Shown one piece after another: positions 1 to 6,718 of a DNA stretch of 11,898 bases (positions are counted from its first letter, which is position 1; the number at the start of each line of letters is the position of its first letter). A program made the translations under genes and the position numbers. The stretch lies in NCBI GenBank assembly GCA_003162615.1, contig PMNG01000063.1, forward strand, positions 4,433-16,330. Direction: 5' to 3'. The stretch is from Methanothrix sp. (GTDB taxonomy: Archaea > Halobacteriota > Methanosarcinia > Methanotrichales > Methanotrichaceae). Below the pieces are notes generated by a model that worked only from the letters and a program-made list of their open reading frames with translations, was not told the DNA's origin and searched no databases.

Positions 1-722
1 AGGACGACAAGGAAGAAAGTGAGCGCATACCTGAATCCGTCCGCAGCAGTCCTTGCCTGGAGAACGTGCTGCATCCCAAGGCCGAAGAGGAAGTACATTG
101 TGAAGATCCCCAGGGAGAAGGAGATTATCATCATCATGAGATCCCTCCGTCGGCCGGAGCTGGACATCACCGAGGCGGCAAGAAAGACCAGGATTCCCAG
201 AAGGCAGGGATTGAACCCGGCCAGGAGACCCGCGGCGAAGACTGTGATTATTGTGGATAAAGTCATACTGCCTAGGTCGATCTCGCCGCTACCGTAAAAG
301 CTCTGATTGCCTGAGCTCTGATTGGGGCTTAGTGTGCTTATATTAGTGCCGGAGTTATTGTAGCTAGAGTTGAGACTGAAACTCTGATTGGCCAGAGCGG
401 CTCTGATCATCTTATCCAGCTTTTGGTTGTCGCCATTGTAGTCTCTGTAGTTTATTACTTGCTTTCCGATCACAATGGCAGGCACGTCTTTGGTCCGGTA
501 TGTCCTGATAACCCGGTGGCCGTCGTCTGAGAAATAGTCGTAAGAGGTCAGCCGGATGTCCTTGTCCTCAGACATGACGCTGTCAAGCGTTCTCTCCGCA
601 TCAGCACACTTATGGCACCCTGGAGATTTTATCAGTATAACCTCGGTGCTTGCGCTGACGACGCTGATCAATAGCAGAATCCAGAGGAGAAGGGATAGCC
701 CTCTCCAAAGGGAACGATGCAT
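1..722 (-). CDS. Thioredoxin-like domain fused to CcdA/DsbD-type membrane protein (3' end beyond window)
   Basis: This minus-strand frame is open from ATG at 722 to the left edge, giving the first 240 residues. Residues 6-24 are a hydrophobic signal or anchor segment. Residues 26-107 look like a thioredoxin/glutaredoxin fold outside the membrane: a CHKC redox pair at 36-39 after a short beta strand, and the Val-Pro pair (80-81, VPAIVIG) where thioredoxins carry the cis-proline. A Ser/Asn-rich linker with many N-glycosylation sequons (about 111-148) leads to a membrane domain. There, GFNPCLLG (169-176) resembles the Gly-x-x-Pro-Cys signature of the first CcdA/DsbD helix; a second helix spans about 195-218 and a third is cut at the edge. 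CcdA-type proteins carry electrons across the membrane to extracytoplasmic thiols. Here the acceptor could be the fused domain or nearby Cys-rich exported proteins (inference). GAGGT lies 8 bases before the ATG. Confidence 0.85.
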   Translation of the reverse strand, partial: MHRSLWRGLSLLLWILLLISVVSASTEVILIKSPGCHKCADAERTLDSVMSEDKDIRLTSYDYFSDDGHRVIRTYRTKDVPAIVIGKQVINYRDYNGDNQKLDKMIRAALANQSFSLNSSYNNSGTNISTLSPNQSSGNQSFYGSGEIDLGSMTLSTIITVFAAGLLAGFNPCLLGILVFLAASVMSSSGRRRDLMMMIISFSLGIFTMYFLFGLGMQHVLQARTAADGFRYALTFFLVV

Positions 723-744
723 CAGGATCTACCTCGCAGAAGTT

Positions 745-752
745 GTATAAAA
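745..752 (-). promoter_or_regulatory. TATA box of the CcdA-like gene
   Basis: The minus strand reads TTTTTATAC here, centred about 27 bases before the ATG at 722. That spacing puts the transcription start almost at the start codon, implying a leaderless or nearly leaderless message. However, a Shine-Dalgarno-like GAGGT also lies between box and ATG, so the real start site is open. Confidence 0.4.
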
Positions 753-807
753 AGAGACATTATCAAAGAGGTTGGGTTGGAAAGAGTTGTTGTGGGCCGT
801 TTAGGCC

Positions 808-1371
808 TCAACCTGCTGTTGTGTAGTCCAATGCGGGCTTCTGTGCATCCTTGGAAAATCCTATAGAAGCTCCATCGTCGGACACCAGCACTATAGAATA
901 AGGACAGCCTTCTGTGCAGGTCTTGACTGCCATCTTGATGAGTGGCGTCGCATCCATAGTGTACTCGCCAACTTTCTGCACATCAAGGGAGGAAGACACG
1001 CTAGTATTATACTCGGGCTTGTCTTTCCAGGTTGCAGTTTCCATGGTTGCTCCATGGACAAAGTAAGCCTTGATAGTCCCTGGCTTATCCACGTTCTTTG
1101 CAGTAAGCTTTAGGGTCGCAGACGTCACTGTATCTGGATTGAAGACCCCAACTGTTCCGAAGTTGTTGACGAAGCTCAGGTATACCTCCTTTACAGGCTT
1201 CCCATCAGCCGAAGCCGCCCACAGTGTGTCGTTGTTCATGCTGAAGTTTGCATTCGCATTCGCCGCATCCACATAGGTAGCCACATCCATCTGGACTTTA
1301 AAGTCTCCCGCTGCAGCCGATGCTGCACTCAGCAGCACGGCCAGACCCAAGAGTGCATACAAATATCTCAA
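808..1371 (-). CDS. Secreted DNRLRE-domain-like protein
   Basis: A 187-residue secreted protein. Residues 1-21 form a signal peptide ending in Ala-rich sequence. The rest is a single beta-rich domain resembling the DNRLRE / disaggregatase-related (CBM96-like) family: an early Tyr-Val-Asp segment, 'SATLKLTAKN' strands (84-93), the ETATWKDKPEYN region (111-122) matching the family's T-W-x-x-x-P motif, then 'YTMDATPLI' (137-145) matching the usual D-V-T strand. Two cysteines, CTEGC (152-156), could form a disulfide. In methanogens such domains occur in cell-surface proteins and are thought to bind polysaccharide; no catalytic residues are evident. Translation starts at TTG 1371, supported by AGGAGG 8 bases upstream and by the signal peptide beginning there. 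It has its own TATA-like box and is divergent from the large operon. Confidence 0.85.
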   Translation of the reverse strand: MRYLYALLGLAVLLSAASAAAGDFKVQMDVATYVDAANANANFSMNNDTLWAASADGKPVKEVYLSFVNNFGTVGVFNPDTVTSATLKLTAKNVDKPGTIKAYFVHGATMETATWKDKPEYNTSVSSSLDVQKVGEYTMDATPLIKMAVKTCTEGCPYSIVLVSDDGASIGFSKDAQKPALDYTTAG

Positions 1372-1379
1372 GGTAAGTT

Positions 1380-1385
1380 CCTCCT
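1380..1385 (-). promoter_or_regulatory. Shine-Dalgarno site fixing a TTG start
   Basis: AGGAGG on the minus strand, 8 bases before TTG at 1371. It is a full match to the anti-Shine-Dalgarno core and settles the rare TTG start of the DNRLRE-like gene. Confidence 0.8.
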
Positions 1386-1405
1386 AATACACTGTTATTC
1401 GGGCA

Positions 1406-1413
1406 TATAAAAA
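1406..1413 (-). promoter_or_regulatory. TATA box of the DNRLRE-like gene
   Basis: TTTTTATA on the minus strand, about 38 bases before the TTG start. It predicts transcription from near 1383, leaving a very short leader that includes the AGGAGG site. Confidence 0.45.
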
Positions 1414-1488
1414 GGCTTTATCTTCATGTTATTCCTCACTTGATGGACACTGTATATATGAACCCCATGTTAGCCCGACAAAGACCAT

Positions 1489-1500
1489 CCTTTATTATAC
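1489..1500 (+). promoter_or_regulatory. Possible upstream TATA element of the large operon
   Basis: CCTTTATTATAC fits an archaeal TATA box. It closely resembles the second element about 50 bases downstream (CTTTATTATACCACC against CTTTATTAATACCTC). Used as a promoter it would start transcription near 1522 and give a leader of about 60 bases before the TTG at 1581. Confidence 0.35.
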
Positions 1501-1541
1501 CACCTTAGCCATTTACCAGACGTGAGAAGCTCCACGTTAGC

Positions 1542-1551
1542 TTTATTAATA
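1542..1551 (+). promoter_or_regulatory. Likely main TATA box of the large operon
   Basis: TTTATTAATA, centred about 34 bases before the TTG start at 1581, predicts a transcript starting near 1573 with a leader of fewer than 10 bases. It is the closest good TATA match to the start of the six-gene run. Confidence 0.45.
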
Positions 1552-1580
1552 CCTCAAATGCTCTTGAGGTCGGTGGTGGT

Positions 1581-3056
1581 TTGAGAACGGCCCCCTACTT
1601 ATATTACATTGCATTAGTGGTTCTGCTCTTGCCGTGCGCGGGCGCGACGACCGTCCAGGTGAGCTCCAACCTGCAGGCCGCGATAGACGCTACCGCCCCT
1701 GGCGACGTTCTTCAGGTTGGTCCAGGTGTCTACGACAAGATAGAGATCACCAAGAGCCTGAGCCTGATAGGAAACGGAGCAACTATCAGAGCTGGCGGTA
1801 TGGATGCGTGTGTAAAGGTGTTGGCCGACAAAGTTAACATCTCGGGGTTCCTGGTAAGGGATGGCTTCTACGGGATAAGCCTTGAAAACGTCACCAACTG
1901 CAAGATATCAGATAATACTGTCATACGATGCACTCAGCCAGGAATTATGCTGAAGTTCTCCGACGATAACGTAGTAGAGCGCAACAATGCCAGCTTCAAC
2001 GGCCTGGGAGGCGAGGGATGGTATGGAATATACCTCACCAACTCAAACCGTAACCTGATCATGGACAATGCCGCCATCGGCAACGGCGCGTACGGCATCA
2101 ACCTGTTTCCATCCTGCAACAATAACACCATAAAAGGCAACGTCCTGGAAAGAAACATGTACGGGCTCTACATGTTCAGAGATTGCACAAACAACCTCAT
2201 CGAGTCCAACATAATGGCCAGAAATACCAACTCCGGCGTGGACATGCGCTTTGGTAGCCAGGATAACATTATTGTGAACAACACAATAACGAATAATGTG
2301 GTGGCAGGAATAACGCTGATGGAAAGCTCTGGACAGAATACCATAAAGAACAATGTCATATCAGGCAATTCGCGCTACGGCATCCAGATCCAGAGTGGGT
2401 CTGACAGCAACACGGTAATCGGGAACAACATATCCAACAGCCAAACCGGCATCTTCCTGGATTCGAGTGGCAGTCTGCTATACGGCAACCGCATGGCGGA
2501 TAACGTAATTCAGGCAGACGACCGTGGCTCGAATACCTGGAACGCCGCTTACCCTACAGGCGGGAACATGTGGAGCGATTATCTCGGGCAGGACAAGATG
2601 AGCGGCCCCGGCCAGGATGCCCACGGAAGCGATCGAATCGGTGACGAGCCCTATAAGATAAACGCCCAATCCGCGGACAAATACCCGCTAATTGGCAACC
2701 AGGTTCAGCCTATCAAGATTATAGAAAAGAGCATCGATCCTCTTTCGACCACTGTGGGCAATAATGTTGCCGTTAAGGTCAAGCTTAAGTCCAAGTACGA
2801 TCTCGGATCTGTTGTTGTGCATGCCATGGACTCCAAAGGAGTGGCGCCCGGGGGGTATGTGTCCATGGCTTTGTCTGGAGATGTTTACACGGGAACTCTG
2901 GCAACCGCCTTGATGGACCCCGGAAAGTACGATCTGGAACTCAGCGTCGGGGACGCCAGAGGTAATGAACTTAAGGAGAGTCTAGGGGAGATTGAAGTAG
3001 TTCCAAGGGGAGCGGGAACTTTCAGTCCGTCATCATCCAATGGGGGACAATCATGA
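1581..3056 (+). CDS. Secreted NosD-type right-handed beta-helix protein
   Basis: A 491-residue exported protein. Residues 1-23 are a signal peptide. Residues about 30-315 are a run of parallel beta-helix (PbH1) coils: repeated Asn-rich turns such as ISDNTV, ISGNSRYG and IGNNISNS, each followed by a short 'GI.L' strand. Residues about 317-370 match the usual end of NosD-family repeats, with NTWN, GGNMWSDY, GSDRIGDEPY and DKYPL. Residues about 376-474 are an Ig-like domain (TVGNNVAVKV ... GDVYTGTL ... PGKYDLELSV) that recurs in other proteins of this operon; a Ser/Gly-rich tail follows. PbH1 proteins commonly bind or process polysaccharide; no catalytic residues can be assigned, so an enzymatic role is unproven. 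The TTG start is chosen because the signal peptide begins there and GAGGT lies 10 bases upstream. It overlaps the next gene by four bases (ATGA), implying translational coupling. Confidence 0.9.
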   Translation: MRTAPYLYYIALVVLLLPCAGATTVQVSSNLQAAIDATAPGDVLQVGPGVYDKIEITKSLSLIGNGATIRAGGMDACVKVLADKVNISGFLVRDGFYGISLENVTNCKISDNTVIRCTQPGIMLKFSDDNVVERNNASFNGLGGEGWYGIYLTNSNRNLIMDNAAIGNGAYGINLFPSCNNNTIKGNVLERNMYGLYMFRDCTNNLIESNIMARNTNSGVDMRFGSQDNIIVNNTITNNVVAGITLMESSGQNTIKNNVISGNSRYGIQIQSGSDSNTVIGNNISNSQTGIFLDSSGSLLYGNRMADNVIQADDRGSNTWNAAYPTGGNMWSDYLGQDKMSGPGQDAHGSDRIGDEPYKINAQSADKYPLIGNQVQPIKIIEKSIDPLSTTVGNNVAVKVKLKSKYDLGSVVVHAMDSKGVAPGGYVSMALSGDVYTGTLATALMDPGKYDLELSVGDARGNELKESLGEIEVVPRGAGTFSPSSSNGGQS

Positions 3057-4240
3057 GTTTATGGAATTCAAAGCATACATGGATCTTCATGGGCGCTGCG
3101 CTTTTCGTGCTTGCAGCGCTGGCACATGTTACGCAGGCTAGCGAATGTGGAGATTTAGGCCATTATATCGGGGTAAATTGTTCCAGTTCTAGTTCTGGTA
3201 GCGATTGGGACCCCATGGCTGAACTGGACAATATGGGCACCAGCAAGGCGGACCAGGCACCGCCCGATACAAAGACCAACTGGGCAAAGGTATCCAGGCA
3301 CTACAGGTGGAATGAGTCGGATTTAGGATCCGACAATTCTAGTTCCGAAGCGACCAATTCACCCCAGGCCGCAAGAGCAGCCTTAGCAGGAACCGGCACT
3401 AGCGTAGAACCGCCAGCCAACCAATCTATAAGCGAGCCAGTTAGCCCGCCAGTTAGCAAGATAGTTAGCCCGCCAGTTAGCAAGATAGTTAGCGAGCCTG
3501 TCAGCTACATCGAGCCCAAGAGGAGCAGCAGCTTTTATACGATGACGGCTCCGATCTCTAACGCATCCCAGTACGATGTGATCCTGGATGTGAGCGATGG
3601 CGTATCCAAATTCATTCCAGGCGCTGAGCATATCGATTATCTGGATTTCCAGAACAACAGTACACTAAGACCAACCTCCGAACTAGCCAAGATCCTGGGC
3701 AACGCGGGGATCTCTCGTAACAGCAACGTCTTGATTTATGGCGAGTGCAAGCCGTGCGGCGGAGGACCGGCTGTATCCACCTACGCCTATTGGATAATGC
3801 GCTATCTCGGCCACGATCCAGCAAAGATTCGAGTCCTCGACGGCGGGATAGCGAACTGGGCGGAAGCCGGTCAACCCGTAGTAAACGAGACTCAAATCAG
3901 GCCAAAAGCCGATTACACCTTTGAACAGAAACCAGAGCTTCTCGCAACTTATGAGGAGGTTAAAAGCGGCGGATTCCAGTTAGTGGACGCTAGAAGCCTA
4001 CAGGAGTTTGGAGCAGAATCTATCCCAGGGTCCATTAATATTCCTTATGACAGCGTCATGACTAATGGAAGGATAAAGGATGAGGCCAAGTTGAAGGTGC
4101 TGTTCTCAGGCATCCGCAAGGATAAGCCGGTTGTGGTCTATACCACTACCGGTGTGAAGGCGTCTTTAGTCTGGTTTGCCCTGGAGATCATGGGCTACGA
4201 TGCCAGGCTTTCCACTTGGCAGGAACTGGCTAAAGCATAG
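3053..4240 (+). CDS. Exported tandem rhodanese-like protein 1 (C-x-P-C loop)
   Basis: A 395-residue protein. Residues 9-29 are a signal peptide, followed by a disordered Ser-rich stretch (C32 and C43 near its start) and a tetrapeptide-repeat hinge (about 127-154). Two rhodanese-like domains follow: about 173-277 (DVILDV, AGISRNSNVLIYG, VLDGGIANW) and about 297-393 (VDARSLQEFG, IPGSINIPYD, VVVYTTTGVKAS, TWQEL). Rhodaneses move sulfane sulfur using a Cys placed right after the V-V-Y strand of the catalytic domain. Here that position in domain 2 is Thr364. Domain 1 instead carries ECKPCGGGP, with C232 and C235 in the equivalent loop but shifted by two. Classical thiosulfate sulfurtransferase activity is therefore doubtful; a thiol-redox or altered sulfur-carrier role is possible (inference). 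Two paralogues follow directly. Confidence 0.88.
   Translation: MSLWNSKHTWIFMGAALFVLAALAHVTQASECGDLGHYIGVNCSSSSSGSDWDPMAELDNMGTSKADQAPPDTKTNWAKVSRHYRWNESDLGSDNSSSEATNSPQAARAALAGTGTSVEPPANQSISEPVSPPVSKIVSPPVSKIVSEPVSYIEPKRSSSFYTMTAPISNASQYDVILDVSDGVSKFIPGAEHIDYLDFQNNSTLRPTSELAKILGNAGISRNSNVLIYGECKPCGGGPAVSTYAYWIMRYLGHDPAKIRVLDGGIANWAEAGQPVVNETQIRPKADYTFEQKPELLATYEEVKSGGFQLVDARSLQEFGAESIPGSINIPYDSVMTNGRIKDEAKLKVLFSGIRKDKPVVVYTTTGVKASLVWFALEIMGYDARLSTWQELAKA
3439..3498 (+). repeat. 12-base tandem repeat encoding a Val-Ser-rich tetrapeptide hinge
   Basis: Units beginning AGTTAGC start at 3439, 3451, 3463, 3475 and 3487; the 24-base pair of units 3439-3462 is repeated exactly at 3463-3486. They encode alternating V-S-P-P and V-S-K-I, with S-E-P-V flanks. 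The array sits between the signal/disordered region and the first rhodanese domain, so it probably serves as a flexible or wall-spanning spacer. Its near-identity implies recent slippage. Confidence 0.85.
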
Positions 4241-4275
4241 ATAACCAAAGTCAAAGTAAGCACAAAAAGTGAATT

Positions 4276-4295
4276 GAGATCCCAAACTGGATCTC
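4276..4295 (+). terminator. Hairpin between rhodanese genes 1 and 2
   Basis: GAGATCC (4276-4282) and GGATCTC (4289-4295) form a perfect 7-bp stem with a 6-base loop, followed by TTT. It lies in the only sizeable gap (80 bases) inside the operon. It could be a partial terminator, an RNA-processing site or a stabilising 3' end for the upstream message. The T-run is short, so full termination is unlikely. Confidence 0.4.
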
Positions 4296-4320
4296 TTTCC
4301 CATCTAAAAGGACAGGAAGT

Positions 4321-5199
4321 ATGACGTTTCGGACGAGGGGCTTTGTGGCGACTTTGTTGCTTCTTGTTGCAGTAGTCGCTTTTTTTTCCATCTCAGGCAA
4401 ACTCACTGGCGGGAGCGCTGATGAGAGGGATGGCTTTGGCCAGATTTTGGTCCCACTCTCAGATGTCAAGAATTACGATGTGATTCTGGACATAAGCCCG
4501 AATGCAACTCAGTACATCGCGGGCGCAATCAACCTTGACTACGTGGAGTTCTTCGACCAAGACAAGCGTCTTAAACCTGATTCAGAGTTAGCCAGGATCC
4601 TCGGAGACGCAGGGATCTCTCGCAACGACTCTGTGGTGGTCTACGGTGAGTGTCTGCCTTGTGGCGGAGGTCCGTCGGCTGCCACTTACACATACTGGAT
4701 CATGAAGTACCTCGGGCAAGAGAAGATCGGCTTATTGAATGGGGAAATTAGTGATTGGACTGCTGCCAAGCTTCCAACTGAGAATATGTCAACGATCAAG
4801 CTAAAGTCTGATTACAAGCCAATGTTGAGGCCCGAGCTATTAGCAACCTACGATTTCGTTGAGAGTAACCAGACACAGATCGTTGATGCTAGGACTCCCC
4901 AGGATCGCAGCGTTGGCTCGATACCTGGCTCCATCAACATCCCTTACGATGCCGTACTGGAGAAAGACAAGCTCAAAGACCGCAACGCTTTGAGCCTTCT
5001 CTTTTCAGGACTGAACAAGGACCGGTCGGTGGTTGTCTACTCCGCAACCGGAGTGAAGGCATCCATGGTATGCTTCGCCCTGGAACTTCTTGGCTATAAA
5101 GCGAGCCTTTACACCTGGAACGACTGGTTAACGCACAAAAACTCTGAAAATACGAGCCTAACTGTAGGCCTTGAAAGATCTCAAAATATTACGAGATGA
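4321..5199 (+). CDS. Exported tandem rhodanese-like protein 2 (C-x-P-C loop)
   Basis: The most compact of the three paralogues, at 292 residues. The hydrophobic segment 8-24 is a signal peptide or membrane anchor with no clear cleavage site. Domain 1 (about 52-153) has YDVILDISP, AGISRNDSVVVYG and the loop ECLPCGGGP with C111 and C114. Domain 2 (about 175-270) has IVDARTPQDRSVGSIPGSIN, VVVYSATGVKAS and TWNDW. Ser241 stands where catalytic rhodanese domains carry Cys; C251 lies in the following helix. Domain 1's usual LDGG is changed to LNGE. The ATG start is preceded by AAAGGA with 8-base spacing. Shared phrases such as YDVILD, LARILGDAGIS and IPGSINIPYD show common descent with its neighbours by tandem duplication. 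The function is unknown; loss of the canonical Cys together with retention of C-x-P-C argues against a simple sulfurtransferase. Confidence 0.87.
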   Translation: MTFRTRGFVATLLLLVAVVAFFSISGKLTGGSADERDGFGQILVPLSDVKNYDVILDISPNATQYIAGAINLDYVEFFDQDKRLKPDSELARILGDAGISRNDSVVVYGECLPCGGGPSAATYTYWIMKYLGQEKIGLLNGEISDWTAAKLPTENMSTIKLKSDYKPMLRPELLATYDFVESNQTQIVDARTPQDRSVGSIPGSINIPYDAVLEKDKLKDRNALSLLFSGLNKDRSVVVYSATGVKASMVCFALELLGYKASLYTWNDWLTHKNSENTSLTVGLERSQNITR

Positions 5200-5215
5200 T
5201 TTAGTGAGAGCGTAT

Positions 5216-6709
5216 ATGATAGGAAATGGAACGAAATGGGTTGTCACTCTCTTGGCAATAATGGTCTTATTAACCTCAAATTCGTTAGCATATTGCGCAG
5301 TTTGCGCCGCATTAAAAGCGGACCCCTGGCCCAATTCTGCTCAAAGCTTTTTGAGCGACAACTCTACGGTACAAACCCCTTCAGACCAGGTTACAATACA
5401 GCAGGCAGTGGCAAGCAAATCCAATCCAAAGAGGGTTGATCCTCAAAGGAGTAGCAGTTTCCAGCAGGTACTGGCTCCCATCTCCAGTTTTGTACCGATA
5501 AGTGCATCATCTACAAACCTCAATCCATTTGGTTACGATGTAATCCTAGACGTCAGTCCCGAGGCTACCGAATACATTCAAGGCGCTATCAGCATACCCT
5601 ACGCCGAGTTTATGAACAACGGTTCTCTTAAGCCTGTCTCCGAAGTTGCCAAGATCCTAGGGGACGCTGGCATCTCTGAGCGGGATTCTGTCCTCGTCTA
5701 CGGCCAGTGCCTGCCCTGTGGCGTCAACTCTGCTTATGTCTACTGGATCCTGAAATACCTGGGACACGACAACGTCAAGATTTTGGACGGAGGTATAGAT
5801 GACTGGGTTGCAGCCAAGCTCCCCACGGAAACCGTGCCAAAGATCCTGCCAAAGGTCACCTATACGCCCAAGCTCAATCCTGGTCTATTCGCCACCTACG
5901 ATTATGTGAAGAATGGCAAGGTGCAAATCGTTGACTCCAGGTCCTTCCAAGAGTTCGGATTAGGGTACATACCCAAAGCCCTGAACATACCCTATGATCA
6001 GGTTATGGATAACGGTCAATTGAAGGGTGAAGCAGATCTGAGAGATCTGTTCTCAAGCCTTGATAGTACGTTGCCTGTTGTCGTTTACTCCGACACAGGA
6101 GCCCAGGCAGGCAGCGTCTGGTTCGCTCTCGAGGCTTTGGGCTACAATGCATCGCTCTACTCCTGGCAGGACTGGACGGCAAACCAGCCAAGGCTTAATG
6201 TCGTGCTCGAGGACATCCACGCAGACCCCAACCCAGCCACCCAGGGAAGCCCAGTGAAGATCACTGCCCTCTTTGGAGAGGCCAAGAAGATTGCCAATAC
6301 TGGCTCAACTGCAACAGGAAATGCCACCAACAAGACCATCCTGACTATAAAGGGGTGTTCGACCTGTGGATTCGGATCTCCTCAGGGGTTCGCCAACATA
6401 AACAAGTCCAGCGGAGTGGCCCAGCTAGGTAACTCCGGCCAGATGACTGCCCCCTCTCAGGCTGGTAGCTTCACCTGTTCGGCGATGGTAAAGGACTCGT
6501 CAGGCTCAAACGTGGGCCAGGTGAGCATGAAGCAGATCGCTGGCGACGAGTACTCTGGAATCTGGAACGCCAATGTGGGACCTGGTTCCTACAAGGCTAC
6601 CATTGTTGTTTCCGCCTCTGGAATAACGAAGACCTTCGATAACGCGCTGGATATCAAGATTGTGGGCACAGAAAAAGACACCAGTAAGTATAAAAAGGTT
6701 GGAAACTAA
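5216..6709 (+). CDS. Exported tandem rhodanese-like protein 3 with Ig-like C-terminal extension
   Basis: From ATG 5216 this is 497 residues. The frame also allows GTG 5204 or TTG 5171; the ATG is preferred because it starts just before the signal peptide (residues 7-25) and does not overlap the previous gene. A CAVC pair (27-30) sits at the mature N-terminus. Rhodanese domain 1 (about 107-205) has VLVYGQCLPCG with C165 and C168 and a loop about four residues shorter than its paralogues. Domain 2 (about 225-323) has VVVYSDTGAQAG, with Ser292 in place of the catalytic Cys. Residues about 328-485 form an Ig-like module like those of the neighbouring beta-helix protein and subtilase (QGSPVKITA ... 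DEYSGIW ... GPGSYKATIVV). It is interrupted by an insertion with another CxxC (GCSTCGFG, C381 and C384) and C421. The protein probably acts at the cell surface; its reaction is unknown. Confidence 0.87.
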   Translation: MIGNGTKWVVTLLAIMVLLTSNSLAYCAVCAALKADPWPNSAQSFLSDNSTVQTPSDQVTIQQAVASKSNPKRVDPQRSSSFQQVLAPISSFVPISASSTNLNPFGYDVILDVSPEATEYIQGAISIPYAEFMNNGSLKPVSEVAKILGDAGISERDSVLVYGQCLPCGVNSAYVYWILKYLGHDNVKILDGGIDDWVAAKLPTETVPKILPKVTYTPKLNPGLFATYDYVKNGKVQIVDSRSFQEFGLGYIPKALNIPYDQVMDNGQLKGEADLRDLFSSLDSTLPVVVYSDTGAQAGSVWFALEALGYNASLYSWQDWTANQPRLNVVLEDIHADPNPATQGSPVKITALFGEAKKIANTGSTATGNATNKTILTIKGCSTCGFGSPQGFANINKSSGVAQLGNSGQMTAPSQAGSFTCSAMVKDSSGSNVGQVSMKQIAGDEYSGIWNANVGPGSYKATIVVSASGITKTFDNALDIKIVGTEKDTSKYKKVGN

Positions 6710-6718
6710 TAGCGGAAG

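Noticed and set aside
19..297. 92-codon plus-strand frame at the left edge
   Set aside because: It is opposite the CcdA-like gene, whose redox and membrane motifs are convincing on the minus strand.
795..808. GGCC-GTTTA-GGCC as a terminator after the DNRLRE-like gene
   Set aside because: The 4-bp stem is too short and there is no adjoining T-run.
1446..1458. TGTATATATG as a further promoter
   Set aside because: It is TATA-like on both strands but lies far from any start; the nearer elements explain both divergent genes.
3439..3498. Short repeats as a CRISPR array
   Set aside because: Units are 12 bases, contiguous, in the reading frame and without spacers; they encode a protein hinge.
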